64,000 bases of DNA from Haliea sp. (GTDB taxonomy: Bacteria; Pseudomonadota; Gammaproteobacteria; Pseudomonadales; Halieaceae), in assembly GCA_002692965.1 (NCBI GenBank), contig NZNC01000004.1, positions 62,001-126,000 of the forward strand, written 5' to 3'. A program made the translations under genes and the position numbers. Below the pieces are notes generated by a model. The model did not search any database. It worked only from the letters and a program-made list of their open reading frames with translations, and was not told the origin of the DNA. Shown here in pieces: positions 9,434 to 17,943 of this stretch; positions within the stretch are counted from its first letter, which is position 1, and each line of letters begins with the position of its first letter.

Positions 9434-11884
9434 CTACTCCTCGAGCAGCAGGGTGTCGCCGATCTGCGCCGCGGCGATTTCCGCCTCGCAGAAGGGGAAG
9501 CGCAGCCACTGCTTGTCGGAATAGAGCGCGGTCTGATCCGCAAAATGCGGCGAGGCGGGATTGGTGGACTGCGAGGGAACCAGAACGACCTCCGCGACAG
9601 GACACTCGCTGTCATCCCAGGTCACCGCCTGCAGGTAGGAGTTGCCACTGGTCGGATTGATGTAGCCGCCGTCCAGCAGGTTCGCGCTGATCGCACCGTA
9701 CACCCCCATCGGGCCAGGTCCGCCGTGTATCGGGATGCCTTGTGCATTGCGTTCGAGCACCTGCAGCTCGCCCCAGCTGGCGGCCAGCGCAACCCCGGCC
9801 GCTGACAGCCGCGACTCCGCGGTGGACAGGGCGGCGATCACACGCGTTTGATTGTCCTGCACGGTAAGATCGATCCCCGCGGGCGTGTTCAGGGGATCCT
9901 CCGGATCGAAGTCCTGCGCCCAGAAAGTCTCGCTATCCACCACGTTCTGGAAAGGGTCTGCCAGGTCGTCGCGTATCGCCCGCCAGAACTCGATGAATAC
10001 CTGGGCCCCACGACTCTCCAGATTAACCCGGCCATCCCAATTTGCCAGGGCATTGCAGGCAGCCAGTACCGGCTCGGCCGAAGGCATCGCACACACGGCC
10101 ATGACATCCTCCAGCACCAGCTCGGCCGCATGCACCCGGTTGCTGTACATCATCGCCTTGAGGGTTTCCAGATCAAACAGCGGCTGGGCATCCAGACCGT
10201 CCGTAGCCCGGCGCCGCTCCTCCACCATCAGGTGTCCGATGCGCGTGCGCAGGAATTGCTGCTGCCCCTCGCCACCCAGTGGCCCCATCACCACGGGAAA
10301 GCCCTCCAGTGGGTGGTTGGCATCACTCAGCCAGTAGCTGTTATTGCTATTGCCCACGTAATCCGTGGTGCGCAGCTGGGGCAGCTGCGCGGCGCTGTAG
10401 AGGTTGCTGCCGGCAGGCGCGCGCGGGTCATTGCCCCACTCGCAGGCAGGGTCAGAGCCGTCCAGTGACAGAATCACGTTGCTCGTCGCACTCGCCAGCA
10501 GGGGCCCGATGGAACCGTTGATACAGCGCTCCAGCTGTTCGCTGGTCACGAAGGGGACCGCCGAAAGCTCGCCGTAGAAGGCCTCGCCGTGGCGGTCCGC
10601 GGCGATTTCGTGGAACACCGGGTTGCCGATATTGCCCAGGGCTTCAATGTAGTCATCCAGGTCCCGGGCCTGGCCCTTGCGAATCCACTGCTCAATACCG
10701 CGGATACCGGTGAGCAGGTTGGCATCCCGGAAGGCCAGCACCGAGCCATTGAACATCGGCCAGCCCGCCAGGGCCGGGCTCACTTCGGCCAGGTCCACAA
10801 CGGGTCCGTAGTGGGATTCCCAGAAACTCTTCTCACGGGTCTCCAGGCTGCCATCCGCGCGTCGCACCTGGATACTCACCGGCCGTTCGACAATCTCGCG
10901 CCATTCATCACCGTAGCGGTACTCTCGCGGATTGTCCGGATTCAGCTTGAGTTCGTAGAGACTGAAGCGATTCGCGTAGGAAACCGTATGCGTCCAGGCG
11001 ACATCCCGGTTGAAGCCGATACCGACAAAGGGAAAACCGTGCAGCGCGGCTCCGGCGACATCGTATTGCCCCGGCAAGGTCAGATGCACCTGGTACCAGG
11101 CACCGGCGCCAAACCAGGGCTGATGCGGGTTGCCCAGCAGCATGCCGCGGCCGTTGCGCGTCAACCCGCTGCCCAGCGCCAGGCCATTGCTGCCCCGGTC
11201 ATCGGGCACCACGGCCGGCACCGCGCGCCCCATGGCACCGGAAAGCGCAGCCGCGGAAGCTGCCGCGGGCGCGCCCTCGCCGTCGGGCCCGTTCGCCGCG
11301 AGGATCGCGCGCCGGAACAGCCCCTGGTCGGAACTGCCGCGCAGGGCCTCCCGGCGCAGAAACAGGAACAGATCGACGCTGTCAAACGCGAACACCCAGG
11401 GGGCATTGCGACAGCCCAGATCGCCCTCGGGCAGGTTGTCCAGCCCGGTCTCCTCGAGGTAGCGGTTCATGCCGCGCGTGTAACCCTCGGCCAGGTCGCG
11501 GGCAAACTGCGGCAGACTGTCGACAAACTCGCGCTCGAAACTTGCCTTGTCGCCATTCAGGTAGCGGAAAAGAAAATCGGATTCCACGCTGCCCTGTTCC
11601 TCTCCCATCAGTTCCGCGGAACGTCCCGTGGCAAAGACGATTTCACGCATGGCGACACAGAAATTGTCCTGGGCGTAGGCGTAGCCAAAGCCGTAGCCGA
11701 GGCTGCCCCAGTCATCGGCCTTGATGTGCGGAATACCGTACTCGGTTCGACGGATCTCCGCCGAGTAGTTTGTTTCGGGCTGCTGCGGCGGCAGCGGCGG
11801 TTGGGGCGGCGAGACAGCGCGATCACTGCTGTCGCTACAGGCCACCAACAGGAGGGAGAGGCCCAGAATGGCAAATCGGAACAT
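9434..11884 (-). CDS. Penicillin acylase-family lipoprotein (Ntn-hydrolase)
   Basis: Probable outer-membrane-anchored periplasmic amidase that hydrolyses N-acyl bonds (beta-lactam side chains, acyl-homoserine lactones or other N-acyl compounds; substrate unknown). Start ATG 11884 has GAGGTAAC upstream and gives a short signal peptide ending in the lipobox LLVAC (Cys16). The autoproteolytic nucleophile is Ser232 in DDRGSNGLALG, which becomes the N-terminus of the beta subunit after cleavage; the following NPHQPW is typical. A proline/glutamine-rich linker follows the lipidated cysteine. 816 aa fits the family. It faces the dipeptidase gene divergently with a 91-bp gap. Confidence 0.9.
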   Translation of the reverse strand: MFRFAILGLSLLLVACSDSSDRAVSPPQPPLPPQQPETNYSAEIRRTEYGIPHIKADDWGSLGYGFGYAYAQDNFCVAMREIVFATGRSAELMGEEQGSVESDFLFRYLNGDKASFEREFVDSLPQFARDLAEGYTRGMNRYLEETGLDNLPEGDLGCRNAPWVFAFDSVDLFLFLRREALRGSSDQGLFRRAILAANGPDGEGAPAAASAAALSGAMGRAVPAVVPDDRGSNGLALGSGLTRNGRGMLLGNPHQPWFGAGAWYQVHLTLPGQYDVAGAALHGFPFVGIGFNRDVAWTHTVSYANRFSLYELKLNPDNPREYRYGDEWREIVERPVSIQVRRADGSLETREKSFWESHYGPVVDLAEVSPALAGWPMFNGSVLAFRDANLLTGIRGIEQWIRKGQARDLDDYIEALGNIGNPVFHEIAADRHGEAFYGELSAVPFVTSEQLERCINGSIGPLLASATSNVILSLDGSDPACEWGNDPRAPAGSNLYSAAQLPQLRTTDYVGNSNNSYWLSDANHPLEGFPVVMGPLGGEGQQQFLRTRIGHLMVEERRRATDGLDAQPLFDLETLKAMMYSNRVHAAELVLEDVMAVCAMPSAEPVLAACNALANWDGRVNLESRGAQVFIEFWRAIRDDLADPFQNVVDSETFWAQDFDPEDPLNTPAGIDLTVQDNQTRVIAALSTAESRLSAAGVALAASWGELQVLERNAQGIPIHGGPGPMGVYGAISANLLDGGYINPTSGNSYLQAVTWDDSECPVAEVVLVPSQSTNPASPHFADQTALYSDKQWLRFPFCEAEIAAAQIGDTLLLEE

Positions 11885-11975
11885 GCTTGTTACCTCGTTT
11901 ATTGTTCTTACTGTGGTCCCCAGCATAACACTGATGTAGTCTTTGCTGACCGCTCCTCAAGGCCCCTGAAACCCG

Positions 11976-13145
11976 ATGCAGCGTCGTCTTGTCCTGATTT
12001 TGTCGAGCCTTGTCCTGCTCACGGCAGCCGCCGCTCTGTGGTTGCCGGGCTGGATCGAGAACCGCCTGAATCTCACCATTGCGCACCAACCCTGGCCGAT
12101 GAGCCCACAGGCCCAGATTCTGCACCAGAGCCTGGTGGTCGCCGACCTGCATGCGGATACCACCCTGTGGGACCGCGACCTGCTGGTTCGCAGTGATCGC
12201 GGTCACGTCGACGTACCGCGCCTGCGCGAGGGCAATATCGCGGTGCAGGTCTTCAGTGCGGTGACGCGCTCCCCCGTCGGCCAGGATTACCACAGCAACA
12301 GCAGCGAGGGGCTGGATGCCATCACGCTGCTGGCACTGGCACAGGCCTGGCCACCCCGGACCTGGACCAGCCTCTACCAGCGCGCCCTTTTTCAGGCCGA
12401 CAAACTCCACGACACGGCGGCCCGCGCGCCCGAACAACTCCAGGTAATCACAGACCGCAGCGAACTCCGCCAACTGCTGAGCCGTCGACAGGCGGGCATG
12501 CGCACGGTGGGTGCCGTGCTCGGCATCGAGGGGGCACATGCCCTGGAAGGCAGGTTGGACCGGATCGATGACCTCTATCAGGCGGGTTTTCGCATCGTCG
12601 GCCTGCAACACTTTTTCGACAACCGCCTGGGCGGCTCGCTCCACGGCGAATCCCGCGGTGGATTGACAGACTTCGGTCGGCAGGCGGTGGACGCACTGCT
12701 GGCGCGCGACATGATCATTGATCTCGCCCATTCCTCGGAGCAGGTGGTACGCGATGTTCTTGCACACACCGATCGCCCGCTGCTGATCAGTCACAGTGGT
12801 TTTTACGGGCACTGCCCCGGCCCACGCAACATCAGCGACGACCTGATGCGGGCCGTGGCCGCACAGGGCGGGCTAATTGGTGTCGGTTTCTGGGAAGCCG
12901 CCATCTGCGACCCCTCCCCCGACGGCATCGCCGCGGCCATTCGCTACGGCATTCAACTGGTCGGCGCCGAACACATCGCCCTTGGCTCCGATTTCGATGG
13001 CGCGGTGACCACGCCCTTCGATGCCACGGAAATGGCGGCAGTTACCCATGCCCTGATCGAAGCTGGGGTCAGCCACAGCAACATTCGACGGGTCATGGGC
13101 GGCAATCTGATCGAGTTCCTGCTCAACACACTGCCAACGGTATGA
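11976..13145 (+). CDS. Membrane dipeptidase (peptidase family M19)
   Basis: Zinc dipeptidase related to renal dipeptidase. It begins with a hydrophobic segment (residues about 5-24) that is either a membrane anchor or a signal peptide, so the catalytic domain is likely periplasmic. Zinc-site motifs are in order: DLHADT, GIEGAH, LQHFFDN, ISHSG and GSDFDG. 389 aa is normal. The stop overlaps the start of nagA by 4 bp (ATGA), which implies coupled translation. M19 enzymes cleave L-D or L-L dipeptides; with NagA this hints at use of cell-wall or chitin-derived material, but that is inference. Confidence 0.92.
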   Translation: MQRRLVLILSSLVLLTAAAALWLPGWIENRLNLTIAHQPWPMSPQAQILHQSLVVADLHADTTLWDRDLLVRSDRGHVDVPRLREGNIAVQVFSAVTRSPVGQDYHSNSSEGLDAITLLALAQAWPPRTWTSLYQRALFQADKLHDTAARAPEQLQVITDRSELRQLLSRRQAGMRTVGAVLGIEGAHALEGRLDRIDDLYQAGFRIVGLQHFFDNRLGGSLHGESRGGLTDFGRQAVDALLARDMIIDLAHSSEQVVRDVLAHTDRPLLISHSGFYGHCPGPRNISDDLMRAVAAQGGLIGVGFWEAAICDPSPDGIAAAIRYGIQLVGAEHIALGSDFDGAVTTPFDATEMAAVTHALIEAGVSHSNIRRVMGGNLIEFLLNTLPTV

Positions 13146-14320
13146 TCACAGAACAGGTACTGCGGGTAAGCCGGCTGTTCGACGGCCACCGCTGGCAGCG
13201 CGATCTCCGCATCGGCCTGACTGGGGGCCGGATTACATCGCTACACACCGGCCAGCAGCGCAGCCGCGGGACAGCCTCCGCAGACCGCTCGCTAGAGCAC
13301 GGTTTCCTGGTACCCGGCCTGGTGGACCTCCAGGTCAACGGCGGCGGCGGTGTGCTGCTCAATAACCGCCCCGACCCGGCGGGCCTGGAACAGATACTGC
13401 AGGCGCATTTGCAGGGCGGAACGACCTCAATCCTGCCGACCCTGCTCAGCGACCACCCCGACTGCCTGCGGGCCGCCATCGCCGCAGTGCGCGAATTGCA
13501 CCGGGCCAAGCCGGAGACCGGTGCCCTCGGGCTACACGTGGAGGGCCCCTGGTTCGCCACCTCCCGGCGCGGTGCGCACGCCGCAGAGCGGGTCCGCCCC
13601 CCGACAGGCGAGGAGATCGACACCCTCTGCCGGGCTGCGGATGTGGTCCGCGTGGTGACCCTGGCGCCGGAGGTGATGCAGACGGACCAGATTCGACAAC
13701 TGCACCGGGCCGGCATTCGCGTACTCGCCGGCCACAGCGAGGCTACAGCGAAACAACTGGCCGCGGCCCGCGAAGAGGGACTGTCGGGCTTTACCCATCT
13801 CTACAACGCGATGAGCCCCCTCAGCGCCCGGGAGCCCGGCATGGTCGGCACCGCCCTGAGTGTCCCGGGCTTTTTTGCCAGCCTGATTGCCGACGGCCAT
13901 CACGTGCACGCGGATGCCATTCGCCTGGCCGCCCGCTGCCTGGGCCCCGACAGGCTCTATCTGGTCAGTGATGCCATGGCCACGGCGGGAAGTGAATCCA
14001 AGCACTTTGCGCTCTACGGAGAGAACATCACCGAGCGCGACGGGCGGCTGGTCAACGCCGATGGACGCCTGGCCGGCAGTGCCATCCGCCTGCTGGATGC
14101 CCTGCGCCACTGCCATCTGACGGTTGGCCTGCCCCTGGAGGATTGCCTGCGCATGTGCACGGGCACACCCGCCGCGCTATTGCGCGACCTCCCCGTGGGA
14201 TTGATTGCCACCGGCCGCCGCGCCGACTTCCTCTGGCTCAGTGACGAACTGGAGGTGCTGGGCATCTGGCAGGCGGGGCGCCCGACGACAGCTTCGGCGT
14301 CGATCTCAGGGGTCGAGTAA
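13142..14320 (+). CDS. nagA: N-acetylglucosamine-6-phosphate deacetylase
   Basis: Cytoplasmic amidohydrolase converting GlcNAc-6-phosphate to glucosamine-6-phosphate and acetate. Visible motifs: DLQVNGGGG (with the Gln found in NagA instead of a metal His), Glu134 in HVEGPW, His198 in AGHSEA, His219 in THLYNAM and catalytic Asp277 in VSDAMA. 392 aa is typical. It overlaps the upstream dipeptidase by 4 bp. No nagB or GlcNAc transporter is in the window, so the usual nag cluster is absent here. Its 3' end overlaps the convergent acyl-CoA dehydrogenase by 15 bp. Confidence 0.95.
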   Translation: MITEQVLRVSRLFDGHRWQRDLRIGLTGGRITSLHTGQQRSRGTASADRSLEHGFLVPGLVDLQVNGGGGVLLNNRPDPAGLEQILQAHLQGGTTSILPTLLSDHPDCLRAAIAAVRELHRAKPETGALGLHVEGPWFATSRRGAHAAERVRPPTGEEIDTLCRAADVVRVVTLAPEVMQTDQIRQLHRAGIRVLAGHSEATAKQLAAAREEGLSGFTHLYNAMSPLSAREPGMVGTALSVPGFFASLIADGHHVHADAIRLAARCLGPDRLYLVSDAMATAGSESKHFALYGENITERDGRLVNADGRLAGSAIRLLDALRHCHLTVGLPLEDCLRMCTGTPAALLRDLPVGLIATGRRADFLWLSDELEVLGIWQAGRPTTASASISGVE

Positions 14321-15436
14321 CAGGGCGGCCAGCCGCCGCCTGTGATGGCGAGTATCCCCGTACATGCCCTGGCACCAGAGCGCCCGGCGCAGGTAGCGCT
14401 GGGCGTCACACTCCCAGGTAAAGCCCATGGCACCGTGGAACTGCACCGCGCGATCGCCGGCCTCGAGCAGGCTGTCTCCCGCCTGGGCCTTGGCCATCCG
14501 GCAGGCGATCTCCGCCTCGCGGTCCAGCTCTCCCGGCCCCACCAGCGAGGCGGCGTGGTAGATCAATGAACGACTGCTGTCGATGGCAATCAGCAGCGAT
14601 ACACAAGGGTGCTTCAGGGCCTGGTAGCTGCCGATCAGCTTGCCGAATTGCTTGCGCGTGCGCAGATAGGCCACCGTGGTATCCAGGCAGGCCGCCGCAC
14701 TCCCGGTCGCCTCGGCCGCCAGCAGCAGGGCCGCCAGCAAGCGCACGTCGCGGAGGGCCGAGCGCACCGCAGGGCCGCGCAGCTGGTGCTCCGGCGGCAC
14801 CGCGAGGCCATCGAGGCACAAACGCTGGGCCCGCCGGCTGAGATCCACCAGCTGGTGCTCGCGCCGGGCACTCGCGGGCACCGCATCCGTCGGCAGCAGC
14901 GCCAGTACCGGCTCCCCTGCCTGCTGCGCCACCACGACCAGCCATTCCGCTGCCGCCGCGTCCAGCACCTGCTGCTTGCTGCCAGACAGCACTCCCTCGG
15001 CGCTGAGCTCGCAGGCGATATCGCGTGCACCCCAATCCTCCGCCTCGAGCCAGGCAATGCTGGCGGGGGCACCTGAAGCCAGCTCCCGCAGCACCGACTG
15101 GACCACCGGGACATTGACGGCGGCTCGCTGCAGCAACTCGCCCGCAAGCAGGGAGGCCAACAGCGGAGTTCCCAGCAGGCCCCTGCCCAGGGCCTCGAAC
15201 ACCGGCACTGCGGCACCGATACCCAAACCCGCACCGCCCACGCTCTCCGCCAGTGACAGGCCCGGCCAGCCCAGCGCCACCATCTGCGCCCAGAGTGCCG
15301 GGTCGTAGCCCGGATCAGACTCCAGCCAGGGGCGCGCCTGCGCCCCCCCGTAGTCGCGGCTGAGCATCCGCGCCGCGTCCAGCAGCATGGCCTGCTCCTC
15401 ACTGAAATGCAGTGTGGTGTCTCCGGTCAGTGACAT
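14306..15436 (-). CDS. Acyl-CoA dehydrogenase-like subunit (small, probably pairs with 15447-16646)
   Basis: FAD-dependent alpha,beta-dehydrogenase fold, 376 aa. The C-terminal MGFTWECDAQRYLRRA block occurs in ACADs that form alpha2beta2 heterotetramers such as the FadE28/FadE29-type steroid side-chain enzymes, where one chain is degenerate. Start ATG 15436 is preceded by AAGGAGG; the frame upstream of it is part of the preceding gene. The gene begins 10 bp after the stop of the upstream ACAD. Last gene of a three-ACAD operon. Substrate unknown; steroid-like or branched acyl-CoA is a guess from family resemblance. Confidence 0.82.
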   Translation of the reverse strand: MSLTGDTTLHFSEEQAMLLDAARMLSRDYGGAQARPWLESDPGYDPALWAQMVALGWPGLSLAESVGGAGLGIGAAVPVFEALGRGLLGTPLLASLLAGELLQRAAVNVPVVQSVLRELASGAPASIAWLEAEDWGARDIACELSAEGVLSGSKQQVLDAAAAEWLVVVAQQAGEPVLALLPTDAVPASARREHQLVDLSRRAQRLCLDGLAVPPEHQLRGPAVRSALRDVRLLAALLLAAEATGSAAACLDTTVAYLRTRKQFGKLIGSYQALKHPCVSLLIAIDSSRSLIYHAASLVGPGELDREAEIACRMAKAQAGDSLLEAGDRAVQFHGAMGFTWECDAQRYLRRALWCQGMYGDTRHHRRRLAALLLDP

Positions 15437-15446
15437 CCCGCCTCCT

Positions 15447-16646
15447 TCAGCGCGGCAGGCCGAGCACCTGCTCGGCAATGATGTTGGCCTGGACCTGGCT
15501 GGTCCCACCACCAATCGTGGCGGCGAAACTGTTCAGATAGGCCCGCTGCCAAAAGCCACCCACTGGCACCCCGGGGTCGTCCACATAGAGGCCGCCATCC
15601 GCCCCCAGCAAGGCCACCGCCAACTGACGCAAACGCCGGGTACTTTCAGTGAAGCGCAGCTTGTGGGTCAGGGCCAGGGAGCCGGGGTAGTCGCTGGCCA
15701 GGGCCTCGATACGCGCCCGCCGCTCGCCGAGCAGGATGGCCTTCTCCTCGATGATGCGCTGCACCAGGGCATCGCGCACCAGCGGATCTTCCAGCACCGG
15801 TGCGCCATCGCGCTGCCGCTCACGCAGGCTGTCCACCAGGTCATCCACCACCACCCTGACAAAGGCCAGTCCGCCCGCGGCGCCAGCCTCCGCGGCCCGC
15901 TCGTACATCAGCGTGCGCATGGCAATGCGCCAGCCCTCACCCTCCTCGCCCATGCGGCAGCTGGCGGGAATCTGGGCGTCGGTAAAAAAGGTCTCGGTGA
16001 AACCGTACTCGCCGGTCAGCTTGCGAATCGGGCGTGTCTCGATACCTTCGCTCTGCATGGGCGCGAGAAAAAAGGACAGACCATCGTACTTGCGCGGTGC
16101 CGCGGGATCGGTGCGCGCCAGCAGAATCATGTACCGCGCGAAATTGCCCAGGGTGGTCCAGATCTTGGTGCCATTGACACGGTAGCTGTCACCATCGCGC
16201 TCGGCGCGGGTCTGCACGCTGACCAGGTCGGAGCCGTGGTCCGGCTCGGAAAAGCCCTGGCACCAGATATCCTCGCCGCTCAGGATACCCTTCAGATAAC
16301 GGGACTTGTCCGCCTCGCTGCCGATATCGTTGATCAGGGGGCCAGCCCAGCCGAGGCCAATCACGTTAAAGCAAATGGGCACCCCGTGGCGGCGCATTTC
16401 CTGGTCGGCGATGGACTGAAAGACCGGGTCGAGCCCCTGGCCGCCGTAGGCCCGGGGCCAGGCGATGCCCAGGTAGCCCGCGGACCAGACCTTGTGCTGC
16501 CACTCACGCAGGAACTCCAGCTGCTGCTCGCTGCCCACCTCCATGAAGGACTGCGGCAACAGAAAGCCCGGATCGGCGGGCTTGTTCTCTGACATCCAGG
16601 CGGACACCTGGGCGCGGAATTCCTGCTTTTCAGTATTCCCGATCAT
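15447..16646 (-). CDS. Acyl-CoA dehydrogenase
   Basis: Flavin enzyme introducing a double bond into an acyl-CoA; 399 aa. N-terminal helical domain, the GFSEPDHGSDL and KIWTTLG blocks of the middle beta domain, and a C-terminal helical domain ending in IGGGTSQVQANIIAEQVLGLPR, as in FadE-type ACADs from CoA-linked side-chain degradation. Start ATG 16646 lies 2 bp beyond the upstream ACAD stop. The longest frame extends to 17177 but lies inside that gene and is rejected. Neighbouring smaller ACAD suggests a heteromeric enzyme. Confidence 0.87.
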   Translation of the reverse strand: MIGNTEKQEFRAQVSAWMSENKPADPGFLLPQSFMEVGSEQQLEFLREWQHKVWSAGYLGIAWPRAYGGQGLDPVFQSIADQEMRRHGVPICFNVIGLGWAGPLINDIGSEADKSRYLKGILSGEDIWCQGFSEPDHGSDLVSVQTRAERDGDSYRVNGTKIWTTLGNFARYMILLARTDPAAPRKYDGLSFFLAPMQSEGIETRPIRKLTGEYGFTETFFTDAQIPASCRMGEEGEGWRIAMRTLMYERAAEAGAAGGLAFVRVVVDDLVDSLRERQRDGAPVLEDPLVRDALVQRIIEEKAILLGERRARIEALASDYPGSLALTHKLRFTESTRRLRQLAVALLGADGGLYVDDPGVPVGGFWQRAYLNSFAATIGGGTSQVQANIIAEQVLGLPR

Positions 16647-16648
16647 GA

Positions 16649-17821
16649 CTACAGACCGTACTGGCGGGCTGCGAGGTCGCGCATGATTTCCTCCGACCCG
16701 CCGCCGATGGCATTCACCCGCACCTCGCGATAAATACGCTCCACCCGATTGCCGCGCAGATAGCCCATGCCACCGAGAATCTGCATGGCCTCGCGGGCAC
16801 AGTACTCGAGGGTCTCGCTGGCCTGGACCTTGAGCAGGGCAATGTCCCCGGGATTGGCCTGGTCCGCCTCGATCGACTCGAAGCACAGGCGGATGTTGGA
16901 CTGGGTGGCATTGATCAGCTGCTTCATGCGGGCAATCTTGTGCCGGATCACCTGGTGATCCGCCAGGCGCTTGCCGAAGGTCTGCCGCTGTTGTGCCCAG
17001 GTCACCGCCTCTTCCAGGCACACCCGGGCCATGGCTTCCATGCCCGCCGCCATGGCCATGCGCTCGCGATTGAAGTTGGTCATGATGACCCAGAAGCCCT
17101 GGTTCTCCGGGCCGATCAACTGATCCGCCGGCACCCGGACATTGTCGAAATAAAGGGTCGCGGTGTCCGACGCCCACCAGCCCTGCTTCCGCGGCAGGGC
17201 GGTGCGGGAAAATCCCTCGGCATCGGTGGGAATCAGCAGCATGGAAATGCCCCTGGCTCCCGCCTCCCCGGTCCGCACGGCTGTGGAGACCCAGTCGGCG
17301 CGCATGCCGCCGGTGATGAAGGTCTTGCTGCCGTTGACAATGAAGCTGTCGCCCTCGCGGACCGCCGTGGTGCGGATGCTTGCGACATCGGAGCCACCAT
17401 CGGGCTCGGTGATCCCCAAGGAAATATGCTTGCTGCCAGCCAGCACCGCCGGCGCCACCGTCTGTTTCATCGTCTCGCTGCCCCAGAACATCACCGGTGG
17501 CAGACCGATGCCGTGTACCATCAGGCTGGCGGGGATTCCCCCCGCGCCAATGCGCGCCAACTCCTCCTGGGCAATCCAGGCGTGCCAGCTGTCGATACCC
17601 TCCAGGGTTCCGCCATACGCTTCCGGATAGCCGAGCCCCAGCAGCCCGACCGCGGCGGCCTTTGGCCAGAGGGTATCGGGAATGTGACCGGCTTCATCCC
17701 AGTCATCGGCGTGGGGCATGATCTCGGCGTCAATGAAGCGGCGCAGCTGCTGCCGCCAAGCATGATGGGATTCGGTCAGGTGCGGGTTGGGCAGTCGTGC
17801 GGAGTCGAAATCCAGGGCCAT
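16649..17821 (-). CDS. Acyl-CoA dehydrogenase, LCAD/IVD-like
   Basis: 390-aa flavin dehydrogenase, first gene of the operon. It contains the standard LGITEPDGGSDVASI and VNGSKTFITGG blocks. The C-terminal AIGGGSEEIMRDL lacks the MCAD-position glutamate, while a glutamate sits in NRERMAMAAG, where isovaleryl-CoA and long-chain dehydrogenases carry the catalytic base. This suggests a branched- or long-chain substrate. An inverted repeat at 17853-17866 just upstream could bind a regulator. It differs clearly from the two shorter downstream ACADs, so the operon is not a simple tandem duplication. Confidence 0.88.
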   Translation of the reverse strand: MALDFDSARLPNPHLTESHHAWRQQLRRFIDAEIMPHADDWDEAGHIPDTLWPKAAAVGLLGLGYPEAYGGTLEGIDSWHAWIAQEELARIGAGGIPASLMVHGIGLPPVMFWGSETMKQTVAPAVLAGSKHISLGITEPDGGSDVASIRTTAVREGDSFIVNGSKTFITGGMRADWVSTAVRTGEAGARGISMLLIPTDAEGFSRTALPRKQGWWASDTATLYFDNVRVPADQLIGPENQGFWVIMTNFNRERMAMAAGMEAMARVCLEEAVTWAQQRQTFGKRLADHQVIRHKIARMKQLINATQSNIRLCFESIEADQANPGDIALLKVQASETLEYCAREAMQILGGMGYLRGNRVERIYREVRVNAIGGGSEEIMRDLAARQYGL

Positions 17822-17852
17822 GTACGTCTCTTTTTATCGGGTCCGGAAGGCT

Positions 17853-17866
17853 GCATGTTGACATGC
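17853..17866. promoter_or_regulatory. Inverted repeat upstream of ACAD operon, possible operator
   Basis: GCATGT-TG-ACATGC is a perfect 6+2+6 palindrome located 32 bp upstream of the first acyl-CoA dehydrogenase start. Position and symmetry fit a TetR/MarR-sized operator; no regulator gene is adjacent. Confidence 0.4.
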
Positions 17867-17943
17867 GTTACACATCCTAACCCGAATCCGACCGGCGTGC
17901 CCAGCAGGCCGTGCGAAGCCCGCAACTGATCCGATGCGCAAGC

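Noticed and set aside
10589-12196. 535-aa plus-strand open frame
   Set aside because: Antisense to the acylase lipoprotein and then overlapping the dipeptidase start; no motifs.
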